From positions 1 through 64,000 of the forward strand of contig JACONQ010000019.1 of NCBI GenBank assembly GCA_014281115.1: a DNA stretch of 64,000 nt. The letters run 5' to 3'. The notes under the pieces are model-generated. The model saw only the letters and a list, made by a program, of their open reading frames with translations, had not been told where the DNA came from and did no database searches. Numbering within the stretch: position 1 is the first letter of the stretch; each line of letters opens with the position of its first letter. This document shows positions 20,940 to 30,853 of this stretch, in pieces. The translations under genes were made by a program, and so were the position numbers. This DNA is from Laburnicola sp. R22_1. Taxonomy: Eukaryota; Ascomycota; Dothideomycetes; Pleosporales; Didymosphaeriaceae.

Positions 20940-23342
20940 TAACTAGCACTATTTTAGGGCTAAAGAGAATTATAATAAAGGTAATAGGCTTCTATAGTTC
21001 TAATAGTAGTCTTAGGTTTTAATTTAGTTACTATTTAGTAAAAATATTAAGAAAAGTTATTAGGAGTAAATTAGTAGATTAGTAGAAAAACGCAATAGAA
21101 ACTATATTTTAGCGTTTAGCGTTTTACTAATAGAGCGTATTCTTAGCTCTAATACTATATAAAAATATAGTTAGCTAAAACTTTTCTAGTTAGTTTATTG
21201 CGTATAGGCGTAATTATATTATATAATATTTTCTAGTACTATAAAAGAGCATTAAAAAACGTGTTAATCTAACTATACAGTTTTTAATTAGGCTAGAGTA
21301 GCTTCTAAAGCTATAGGTACTGCTAGTAGTAGTAGAAATACCTAAGAGTAAAGGTGCTAAAAGTTATAGGTATTCTATACATATATATTAGTTAGAGTAC
21401 TACTAAATTAGTAGTAAGCTAGCTAGTAAAAAAGCTACTAGGAGTAAGAGTACTAAAAGTAATAGGTGCCTACGCGTAGTAGGCTAGCTAAAAAGCTACT
21501 TAACTAGTAGTAAACTAGGCTACCTATTTTAGTAGCTTAGGGTGCCCCTAGAGGCAAAATAAGTTAGGTAACTAGTAAATTAGAGTAAGGGCTAATAGTT
21601 AGGGGGCAGCTTCTAATTATTAGCGGTCTAGAAGATTTTAATAGGCGGTTTACTATTAGATTTATTACTTAAGCATTCTTCCTATAAAGAGTTAGACTTA
21701 GGGTTAATTAGGTTAGTAAATTTAGAGTTATTATTAGAAAGATTATTATAATAGATAGGCTCTTTATCCTCTAATCTACTACTATAATAGGCAGCGCTAT
21801 AATCTTTAGGGCTATTATTATAGTAAGTAATACTAAGTTCTCCTTCCTAGTTAGCAATTTAATAGGATAAAAGAGGGCCAATCTAGATTATTCTAGCTAG
21901 GATAGTTTTAATTAAATAGTTAATTCTATAGGTAAGAGCTACCTAATCTATAGATTAGCTTCTTTAGTAAGTTTATAGTCTTTAGGTCTAGGGTTAAAGG
22001 TAAGACTTAGATTCTACTATATAATTTCTAGAAACTAGTCTTACTAGTAGCTTCCTTAGATAGTAGGGATAGAGTAACTAAAAGGCAATTTATTATCTAA
22101 CAGTTCCTTATCTAAAAAAGGCAGCTTAATAGCCTTAATACTATTATCTTTATTAAAGACGTTTTTATAGCTTAGTTTCTAGTAAGTCTTTAAGTATATT
22201 CTAATAACTAAGATAGTAAGACCAGAAAGCTAGATAGAGATCTTCTTAGAGACGCTCTAGTTAGCTTTTAATAAGCAAGTTATTTAGTAGATATAGTTCT
22301 ACTTTTTAAGTAGGCTATTCTATTAGATAGTGTTATCCTAGTAAAAAGGGTTAGGTAGTAAAAAAGTCTATAATAGAATAAGGTTACTAGTAAAGGTTAG
22401 ATTCTTATTATCTTTCTAATAAAGGCGACAGTCCCAAGCGTTAACTAGGCAGTTAGCTTACTTAAAAAACTTCCTACTAATAATAAGATTATAGTTCCCT
22501 ATTTTATAGAAAACAAACTATATAGTAATACTATATCTATTAATATTAAACTAGACTATAAAATAGGTGTTTACTTTTATACTTTTTTTCTTATAAAGTT
22601 CTTAAGAGGGATTAGTGTCTTTAGGCAGAGAATTTTAGCTTTAAGCTATTTTTATACTACCTTTATATATCTTAAAGTAATAAGATTATAAGCGCTAGCA
22701 CTAGTATCTATTAAGGCTTATAACCTAAAAGCCAATTCTTAAAATTTAATTTGCACTAGCATAACTAGCTAGGAGCCTTTAAATAGCTTAGAAACCCTTA
22801 CTATCTTACCACTCATAGATAGCAATTTTAGTTTAGCATCTATATTTTATAGTTAAAATTATAGTTTGTCTAAATTAATTAGTTTAGTAGCTTCTATATA
22901 AGCAACTAAGTTAGAGTAGTCTAGTAGCGCATATTTAAAGCCTTATTATTTAATATATTACCTGTCTTTAAATTAGAGTAGTAGACAATACTAAGGTTAT
23001 TTAAATTAAAATTATTCTCTACTTCTATATTTACTTATATAACTACCTTAAGGTAGTAGTATAAGTGTAGGCCTCTAAGTTTCTTGCTATAGCCAAAGTA
23101 GGCATTATACTTTATACACTATACTTTAGTCTAATTATAGAAAGTTAAAAAGAAAGAAGTAAGTCTAGAATAGGGTGGTTATTTTCTAGTAGCTATATAT
23201 AAAAGCATTAATTTAAAGAGTAGTACTTTATAAAAGGTTCTTATATATGCCTAAAAAGAGTTTATTATACTATTATTATAGAGAGTGCAGCTAGTTATAG
23301 TTATCTAGCGTTTAATTACTAAGTAGTTAATATTAAAGTCTT
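20940..23342 (-). mobile_element. Ty3-gypsy-type relic, gag/protease region, RIP-degraded
   Basis: The minus strand has broken coding resemblance to a gypsy polyprotein. A zinc-knuckle-like region with cysteines changed lies near 23085-23125. A retroviral-type protease site reading ALIDTSASAYNLI lies near 22680-22720 (DSGA-type in intact elements). Degraded sequence leading towards RT follows near 22150-22000. No LTRs were identified. The block ends sharply at about 23340 against a gene of normal composition. Confidence 0.5.
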
Positions 23343-24908
23343 CTATCTTTCTCTAAATGTTTTCCGCAGAACCGCTTTCCCTCCTTCCACTTGCGACACG
23401 ATCTTCCGCAAACGCCCCAAAAACCCACTGAGCTTCTTCAGACTTGCCTGTTGGGTCTGCTCCCACTCGGATATCCTGCTGCTCTTTTCACCGTTTGATG
23501 TTGCTCTCTTTGCGTTTTGCATGTTTGCGGTATGGAAGGCCATGTAACTTTATACTTTGCCAGACTTGTCGGGTGCCTCGCGCTCGTATGATTTGCGCTG
23601 CCCGACCGCAACCAGGGATGTTCGTCCGAACCATAGCTGTGGTAGTGCTTTCTTTATCGGTTCCGAAGGGCCCTTCGCGGTTGTTTTGAGTTCCACGATC
23701 ATCGATTGTTTGATGTACGTCCCGCTCTTGATCACCGCGGTCGCATCCGAATACGAAATTTCCGCGTGCGGTGATGACGCGTCGATCAACTTGTGGCCGC
23801 GAAAGACTTCATCTGGTTGCTCTGGATTGACGTCGATCTCCTGTTCGTGGTATGCATCCGCTTCCAAACGAACGACTACCTTCAGCGCCCCGAACTTATA
23901 CTTGAGCACGCGATGGTATCCGTCAGCGTCCGGTTCACCAGTCGACTCAGTGAACAACTTCTCGAAATTGCGACCGTATGAATCGTTCGGACACCCTGCA
24001 AACCCTTTCCCGCCGGTACTGCTCAAGAAGAGCGTGTTGTGTACGAGCTTCAGTTCGAGAGCGAACGCGTCCCTGCCCTTGACTTCCTCCGATTCCAACA
24101 GTCCAAGCATATTGGTCCTGCCTATGACTATGTCCACATCGTCGAAGCGAATTCCCGGGTTCATGACGCTCATTGCTTGGAACATCGGCTCGAACTGGTA
24201 CATTGGCTGACGGGTGACGTGCTGGTCAACCCAATGTATACCGGAATCCCGTTTAACTTCGACTGGGCCAGACTCGAGTACGTTGGAATTCCATCGCGGT
24301 GCAAATCCCGGGACATATATCGTAGGCTCGCGGGATTCCAACGGAGTATTTTTCCAGGCGTACGTACAGAGGACCTCGGGGCTGGGCTCGGAGGTGACAG
24401 GCTCGGTACCTTCATGGATATCATCGGGTGTGATAGTGTGTAGGAGGGAACCAGCATTGTCGAGCATCCAGTCGTAGTTGTTCTTGTTTAAAGACTTCAA
24501 GTACCGCTCTAGACGCCAGACAACGAAGGCAGCGATAACAGCCGTACCCATGGAGAAGATCAGAAGTGCATAGGCGCCTAAAAGCAAGCCATAGGCAATG
24601 ATCCTGGGAAGCCAATGCCATAGATTGTACATGATTTCCCCGAGGGAAATTGTGGTGACTGCAGCTTTCAAGGTTGTGCATATCGAGGTTGTGTCTGTGC
24701 CGGGTGCAGTTGCCGAAGGTCCATCGGTAGAGGGTAGTTCTGAAGGCAACGCGCCTATCTGAAGTGTCGTTGTCGACATGGTTGACAGTGAGGGGTTTTG
24801 GGTTGTGCTTGAATTGTATATACTATCCATCTTCGTACAAAGTCGAGGGGAGAATATAAAGAGGAGAGCAAGCGCTGCCAAGGCTGCAAGTTTCCCGTCC
24901 AGCGTCAT
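23343..24908 (-). pseudogene. Membrane-anchored fungal-specific protein with a possible RIP stop near its C-terminus
   Basis: Chosen start is the ATG at 24908 (MTLDGKLAAL). Residues 6-19 are hydrophobic and about 102-131 form a strong membrane segment, so the rest probably faces one side of a membrane. The body matches a common fungal family of unknown role, sometimes annotated geranylgeranyl pyrophosphate synthetase without biochemical basis. Family blocks: RFDDVDIVIGRTNMLGLL, LELKLVHNTLFL, GYHRVLKYKFGALKVVVRLEADA, MIVELKTT and PQLWFGRT. The last three resemble the D...ExK pattern of PD-(D/E)XK nucleases, which is my inference. Residue 452 is followed by TAA (23550-23552), after which the same frame stays open to 23343 and gives the expected family C-terminus (EWEQTQQASLKKLSGFLGRLRKIV). 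Either CAA became TAA by RIP, or an intron starting at the GTATAA there removes it. The 3' end touches the gypsy relic. Confidence 0.7.
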
Positions 24909-25887
24909 CGTGTGTGATAGAAAGGAGCCTCGAGGGTGAAACAGGCAGCAGTAGACCGAGTGTAGCTTGAAGTGCTCCTTGGCTTGTGGTGGATGTGCAA
25001 GGTTGCTAAGAAAATGGAGGGAAATAATGAAGCAACTGTGCGTTCCGTTATCGCTGTTGGTGAATTTTGATGTACATGTCGAGGAGTCGAAGATATATAT
25101 ATTTGCGTGTCCTGTCGCTACCATAGGTCAGGGTCTTCCTCTTAAGATATGGTACCGCAGAACCGCCCAGTACGTCGCTCAATGACCCAAACATCGGTAC
25201 GCGAATATTCATAGTTGCATCCCTCTAGCCAGCTCTGGACTGAAAACTGTATGCGCATCTGTCACCAAAGCTTCTATACAGGCTTATATGCATGTGTATG
25301 CTTCAGGGGCTGTGTTGTCACTATTGTTTGTTTAGGGGTTTTTCCTCTGTTTTTATTTGTGTGGAAACAGCTTCCAATATGTTATAACCATGGCGTTAGC
25401 AACTACAGCTGCTTGATTTGTAACACTACTATAGCTAATTTATGCAGTCTATCCATATTCATTCGGGCTGTCTTGAAACAGGTTGCTATGAATTTCCAGC
25501 AATTTCCCCACTTCCCAGTGGCAAGTCCGTGATAGGGTGTGGCCCCTTTTTGGTGTTTGATGCATGTGAGTGAGCCATATAGTTTGAACCATGGTTCGAA
25601 TACCACAACCAAGGTGCACAACTATTAGAGTCTAGGGTTCTGGGTCCAGCTTTTCGATCACTGGATAGCCAACAATATGGTACGTAATTTTTCTGCCCTA
25701 GACTGCTACGCTTGTTCCTTTTGTGGTTTCCCATCTACGAGCCGCCCCACATAATAACTAGCTAAGGTGCAAACTACGCGCGGCCTTCAATAAATCGAAT
25801 TCTGTTCCTACGAGATTGTTTTCCTTAGGTTTTAGTATAATGCACGGTTGAAAACTTCAAATTTGAGGGTTGCATCCAATTCTAAAA
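24909..25887. other. Intergenic, promoter of the minus-strand gene and terminator side of the HET gene
   Basis: An ATATATATAT stretch at about 25093-25104, some 190 bp upstream of the ATG at 24908, may serve as its TATA region. The rest is T-rich with short frames and no protein-like content. A GGTTCGAATACC stretch at about 25591-25602 resembles a tRNA T-loop, but no cloverleaf fits around it. Confidence 0.5.
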
Positions 25888-27498
25888 CTAATTTACAGAA
25901 GTGTCAATGAACCGCACTCTACCTTCCTTTAATACATCACAACCCTGAATTGCAGCGACCGGACACTGGGTAAAGCTAAGTGGTACTAGAAAACTGATGG
26001 GTAAACGAGCGACGTAGCATGGTTCGGCATTAATATCAGATACTTCCTGCTCTCTAACCCCATCGGGAGCTCTAGTCCTACTTCCTACGTGGATTTTTTG
26101 TGCTCTGTTGAGATCGCGGCTCAAAGTAAAATGAACCTGCGGTCCAGTGCATATCTGTGAGGAACAGAAAAGTCGAGCAGGTGAAGGGTTATCATAGAAG
26201 GAGCCGCAGATGCTACAATGCCCCAAGCTCAGAAATTCTGAAGGCGAAAATTGGTCCTTGCTGTATTTCAGCTTGATTTCCAATTGAATGGGTTCCTCTT
26301 GTGGGATATCTGTAGCCTTGACTAATGCCACTGCAGAGCAGAAGCAAAGTGATTGTCGGGAAATCTGGATAACATGCTGCAAGACTCCGCGTGGGGACAT
26401 GTCGTAGTCTGTCTCAAGAGACTCCCCTTCTGTGCACAATGACCGTAAAGAGTAAATTTTATCCCTTGCATGAAGGCACTTTTTATCAGAGAAAATTGTT
26501 AGGAGCTTGAGCAGATTGGAACTCTGGTGGAGTGTTTTGATTTCCCTTGTGGCCCCTACCTCGATATATGCGGTCTGTCTTGCATCTTGGGTAAGCCACC
26601 GTGCATCGGTTGCCAACTTCCAGATATAAAAAATCGCTGAGTAGGCACTTAGAGATGAGATTTCGCTTCTTATGGCTTGGATCAAAGGAGCTCCTTTAAC
26701 CAAATCCAGACGCAGCCACGCTTTGCCATAAACTAATGCCACACGGCGTGCGAGGGCCAATTCCTGAGTGATCCATGCCCGGTTCCAATATGATTTTGCT
26801 GCGGAGAGGAATTGAACATGAAGTTCTTCCTTATATCTCTCCTCCACAAAGTTACTGAGATCTGGTAGTTCCAAATGCGCCGGGGTTTTCGACTGTGCGT
26901 CCAGTGTTCTTCGCACGCGCAGGAGAGAATTGATGTGCCCTGGTTCACTGGGCCCCAACCATGCAATAACCCACTTTGCGCATGAATAGATCCTGCCCAT
27001 TTCTGAGACCTGGTGGTTCCGTTCGGTGACATTTCCCTGGTCAATGCACACGGCATCTATCCACAACGGCTCGCCGGGGTATTCCTCACAGGCTGCCTGA
27101 AGGAACTCGTGGAGGATGTGCAGTACTTCCATTCTCTTTCCGTTGATCATAATGTAGTAGGGACCGGGTTTGCTTGATTCAGTACGCCACACGTATGAAA
27201 GACAAGCGTACGCTCCGTTCATCTCGTCGGTCGAGGCATGGGATATCGTGCATTGGACATATCCTTCGGGTGATCGCTCTTGAAGCACCGTGAGCAATCG
27301 CATGATTGACTTGTTGTGGTCGAGCGGTTGATGTTGGAAGGTGTCGTCCCCGCTCTCCGCGGGCTCCTTAGTCGCCATGTTGTAATAGTGTGGAGCGCAA
27401 TCCCAGGAAGGTGTGGTGTTGAGAGCACGAAAGGATCCTGTCGTCTTTTCATAGAGGGGTAGTGGTGGTGTGGCGCAAGAATTCCGGTGAGCAGGCAT
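25888..27498 (-). CDS. HET-domain (heterokaryon incompatibility) protein
   Basis: Single-exon frame of 536 residues; Met41 (ATG at 27378, MATKEPAESG) is an equally good start. The HET domain, which triggers cell death when incompatible fungal cells fuse, is seen as YACLSYVWRTES (97-108), PLWIDAVCIDQ (144-154), the block VSEMGRIYSCAKWVIAWLG (164-182), YWNRAWITQELALA and DKIYSLRSL. The SYxWG motif is SYVWR here. The C-terminal part (about 400-536) has a CSICGS...CSSQIC cysteine pair pattern that could bind metal; I know no named domain for it. The frame is intact and shows no RIP stops although repeats lie 1.1 kb upstream and 2.5 kb downstream. HET genes are often plentiful and variable near chromosome ends. 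Confidence 0.9.
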   Translation of the reverse strand: MPAHRNSCATPPLPLYEKTTGSFRALNTTPSWDCAPHYYNMATKEPAESGDDTFQHQPLDHNKSIMRLLTVLQERSPEGYVQCTISHASTDEMNGAYACLSYVWRTESSKPGPYYIMINGKRMEVLHILHEFLQAACEEYPGEPLWIDAVCIDQGNVTERNHQVSEMGRIYSCAKWVIAWLGPSEPGHINSLLRVRRTLDAQSKTPAHLELPDLSNFVEERYKEELHVQFLSAAKSYWNRAWITQELALARRVALVYGKAWLRLDLVKGAPLIQAIRSEISSLSAYSAIFYIWKLATDARWLTQDARQTAYIEVGATREIKTLHQSSNLLKLLTIFSDKKCLHARDKIYSLRSLCTEGESLETDYDMSPRGVLQHVIQISRQSLCFCSAVALVKATDIPQEEPIQLEIKLKYSKDQFSPSEFLSLGHCSICGSFYDNPSPARLFCSSQICTGPQVHFTLSRDLNRAQKIHVGSRTRAPDGVREQEVSDINAEPCYVARLPISFLVPLSFTQCPVAAIQGCDVLKEGRVRFIDTSVN

Positions 27499-28633
27499 AC
27501 GAGCGACGTATCAGCTCCGGGCTGCAGCCTGATGTGGTGGCGCAAATAATATGCAGCTGGGGCAGCTGATTCGCGAAATCGTCACCGGTCTGCCCTCGCC
27601 ACACCACAGCGTGCGTTACCTATAGTCTATTAAAGATAAAACTCAACATAATCCCTAGATTTGAACAAAATAATAACATGAATCCTAATGAGCAGCACCG
27701 TCAATTTTGCGTTAAAGCGTATACCGAAACTGCCATTTGACTAGAATTGTCTTACGCCAGGCCTAGCGTGCTCGTAGCTATGGTATATACGTGATTTTAG
27801 TGAGTACCTCCAGAGCTGGAGCCATGCATTGAGAAAAACAACCGCACCGTAGCCGACCACTCATAACACCCCTTCACACCTCGCTCACCCATAGACAATA
27901 TGAAGAACTACACTCCCCCTCACAATCAAACAACCCATACATAAACTACCCACCTCTCCTCTATACATCTCACCGTTCCCCCAACCTCTCTCCTCCAACT
28001 CTTCCCAAACACAATGCATTAAACCTTTTCCCCGCCTACCCAAGTATACACGCCCTCCCCACCATAGCCTAGTAAACAACTAAGCCGAAAACAAGGAACC
28101 CATATAAATAACTTCTAGCGGTGACTTGAAGTATCCATCTGCCTACACAAACAAAACACGCCCCACTTATTTATAACTAACAACAAAATACACATTCCCC
28201 ACAAGCACGCGGCACGTTGCCTACCCCCCTATCTTCTCCCTACCGTATATTCGGTCGGTAGTATACCTCTTACACATCCCCCCTCTTACCTTCTTCACTG
28301 TACAAATAACCTCCGGGTGTAAGGTGTAAGACATCCTATACTCCGCTACACGCTACCGCATTATCTCCTTTTCACACTACCACTCAAATAGAACCTCCAC
28401 GCCCGCGTATTAGAAATACAACCAAATAAGTAGATTTCGTACTACACGTATGGGATATCTACACGGATACCTATATGCCCACTTGTTACTACTCTCTACC
28501 TTACTATCCCGCTCTATCTTTCCATTATCCTCCTTCTCCTCCTCCTTAGCCTTGTATAGCCACATGCGTATATAGTAACAATTATTATTAGTAAGCGTTA
28601 CTAGTAAATAGTTAAGATAGTGTAGATAGGGCA
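27499..28633. other. Intergenic, C/T-rich spacer without a gene
   Basis: About 27840-28400 is unusually rich in C and poor in G on the plus strand, with many ACACC/CCTCT runs and no coding frame with recognisable content. A CGGTCGGTAG palindrome-like motif is at about 28250. Beyond 28400 the sequence becomes AT-rich and leads into transposon sequence. Confidence 0.5.
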
Positions 28634-28993
28634 ACGTACTTTGCACTCGAGTCGATTATTCCATCGAGTTAATTACTTTGCCAAGACCCCACTAAGTTCT
28701 GTACTATTCACAATAGTATAGAGTTAACACAAACTATTTTTAATAGTCTAAATAGGCTAATCTATTTAGAATCTACTTCTATAGGCTGCCTATAGGTTGT
28801 TTTATTATGCCCGGGCTTGCCGCAGTATCTATAGCGCTGTTAAGCAGATTTGCCTTCATTAGCGCGCACTCTCTTCTTTGCCTTTTGCCCATTACTGCGC
28901 GCCCCAAACTCCTTTAGAGTGGCTAGCCGCTAGCCCTCTTTAGCTGTGAGGACTCCTTTACGCTGTACTTGCTTTCTTTTATGCAATTTACGT
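28634..28993 (-). mobile_element. Fot1-type element, 3' end (terminal repeat plus C-terminal zinc knuckle)
   Basis: Begins with the terminal repeat ACGTACTTTGCACTCGAGTC, almost identical to the start of the element at 41593. Read on the minus strand, 28791-28836 is the C-terminal zinc knuckle found in some Fot1-like transposases (CxxCGxxGHNxxxC), here with the first and last Cys changed to Tyr. The element therefore lies in minus orientation with its 3' end at 28634. A separate pogo element (28996-30783) is inserted in it. Sequence continues at 30786-30853 and is then cut off by another pogo element. Confidence 0.7.
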
Positions 28994-28995
28994 TA

Positions 28996-30783
28996 AGCTA
29001 GCGCAGCCGGTTGTGAGACACCCAGGGATATGAGACACCGCGCAGAAATCCTCCACCCTTCAAAAAATCGCGATAATTGATTCAGCGTAATTACAATTGC
29101 CACTCACTACACATAGATTGCAGAGTTTTAGCTGCTACTTCTACTGCTAGTTTTTCTGCCTCCTTTTCTTTATTAGGACTATTGTTTTGTTGCTCTATAA
29201 GCTTAGAGGCCTCTACTGCTATCTTAATTGTATCTACGTTAGCAAAGCGTTAATTTAGGTCCATACAAACCCTCTTTTGTAGTGCTTAAGGCTTAAGAGC
29301 CTCAAGTTGGCTCTGCAATTGTTTGTTCTCTACTTCTAGCGCTACTAAGCGAGTATTTGCAACTGCAATTGCCTTGCCAGCTTTTTTAAATAGTTAGTAA
29401 ACCTTCTGGCCTATACTCTGCTCTTTGTGAAGCGCTCGCTGAGCTATAAATAGATCATAAGGGCCGCAGGGGGTAGAGAGATAGCTCTCAATTAGTTGTT
29501 AAGCTTAATTCTGGCGAGGTGGCGTAACAGGCCTTCAAGCGACTTAAGATAAGTTAATTACTTGCTTAATGTTTAATAGGCAGATGCCTGCAGTAGCCTA
29601 TCTAGCGCGAATAACTCTCTTAGTGATTGCACCCTCTCTGGCAATGTGGTAGGCAGTAATAAAGCGTTCCTTTTTAACTAGGGCAGCATTATTAAGGTGT
29701 GATAACTCCTGGATCTGCTGGCGATAGAATTGTTTTACTACTAAGAAAACAGAGAGATCTAGGGGCTGCAGAACGTAAGATAAGTGAGCAGGGAGAAATA
29801 GAAGCCTAACTTTATTCTGCTTACAGATCCATAGGAAGTCTAGGTCCACATAGCTGCTATGGCCATCCAAAATCAGCATCCTCCAACAATCCTCTAAGGG
29901 CGCAGTTTCTAGCAGAAATACGCGTTGCAGCCACTTAACACTAATCGCGTTAGATATCTAGCCATTCTCTAAGGTTGCGTATAGCCAGTCAGGTATTATT
30001 AATAGAAACTAGGTGCTCTGTAGGTGTTTGCCTTTGAAAATAACTGCAGGCCTTAGCTTCTTGCCCATTGCCAAAACGCACTTAATTATCAATGCCCACT
30101 TGCAATTCTCTAGCAACTAATAGTAAGCCTTTGTTTTCTGGCTGTCTACAAGTACTCTAGTGTTTGCACATACACCTAGGGCCTTGCCAGTCTTGTTTAT
30201 ATTCTATATATCCTTATTGCGTATGTTTAGCTTAACACGGAGCTGCTTATAGAGCTTAAGAAACTCGCGTATTGCCTCCTAAGTTGCTCCCTTAGCTCTC
30301 GCAGCCTCAATCTTCCTACCTACAATAGAGGCGACGCGTGGGTTGCGTTTAATAAAGTGGGATATCTAGTGTTTACCCACTAACGTGGGCTCGCCGTTTA
30401 TCCTTAGGATTCGATTCGCCATTTCTCGTGTACGAGCGTGAGAAGGAGGATACCCGCGTGCGTCCTCTTTAAGTATCCATTGTACAAGGAAGTCCTCTTG
30501 TTGTGGAGTTAATCGTTGCTAGTATACGTGGCTGTTTTGCCAGTTTTGTGAACCGCGTACGCGCCTCGAGAGCGTGGCTAGGGGGATGTTATATGCCTTT
30601 GCAGCAGCTCGTTGACTAGGAAAAACGCCAGCATTAAGATTGGTAATAGCTGCTTGAATTGCTGCCTCACAATTGGCCATTTTGGTAGGGTGGATGTGGA
30701 GATATCGCGATTTTTTTGAGGGGTGGAGGATTTCTGCGCGGTGTCTCATATCCCTGGGTGTCTCACAACCGGCTGCGCTAGCT
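28996..30783 (-). mobile_element. Pogo-type DNA transposon, the least RIP-damaged in the window
   Basis: Terminal inverted repeats of about 75 bp are nearly identical (one C/T change and one indel). They start AGCTAGCGCAGCCGGTTGTG and contain two GAGACACC boxes, probably transposase binding sites. TA duplications lie at 28994-28995 and 30784-30785; length is 1788 bp. The minus strand encodes a transposase from ATG 30681: a Psq-type helix-turn-helix (AAIQAAITNLNAG, then RAAAKAYNIPLATLSRRV), a CENP-B-type second DNA-binding domain, then the DDE core with MLILDGHSSYVD and LPAHLSYVLQPLD, and a Lys/Gln-rich tail. About six to ten in-frame stops, mostly TAG at former CAG, inactivate it. It lies inside the older Fot1 fragment 28634-28993/30786-30853, so it arrived later. 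Confidence 0.9.
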
Positions 30784-30785
30784 TA

Positions 30786-30853
30786 TATGGCGGCCTTATT
30801 AGTAGCTTAAAGTTCGGCGTTGCGTTTAGTCATTAACACTAAAGAATGCCCTA
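30786..30853 (-). mobile_element. Continuation of the interrupted Fot1-type fragment
   Basis: Sixty-eight bases between the right TA of the 28996-30783 element and the left terminus of the next pogo element. By position it should be the continuation of the fragment 28634-28993. It is too short and mutated to prove by protein similarity. Confidence 0.4.

Noticed and set aside
25580..25610. tRNA T-loop-like GGTTCGAATACC
   Set aside because: No acceptor, D or anticodon stems can be formed with the neighbouring 70 bp. No tRNA or rRNA gene was recognised anywhere in the window.
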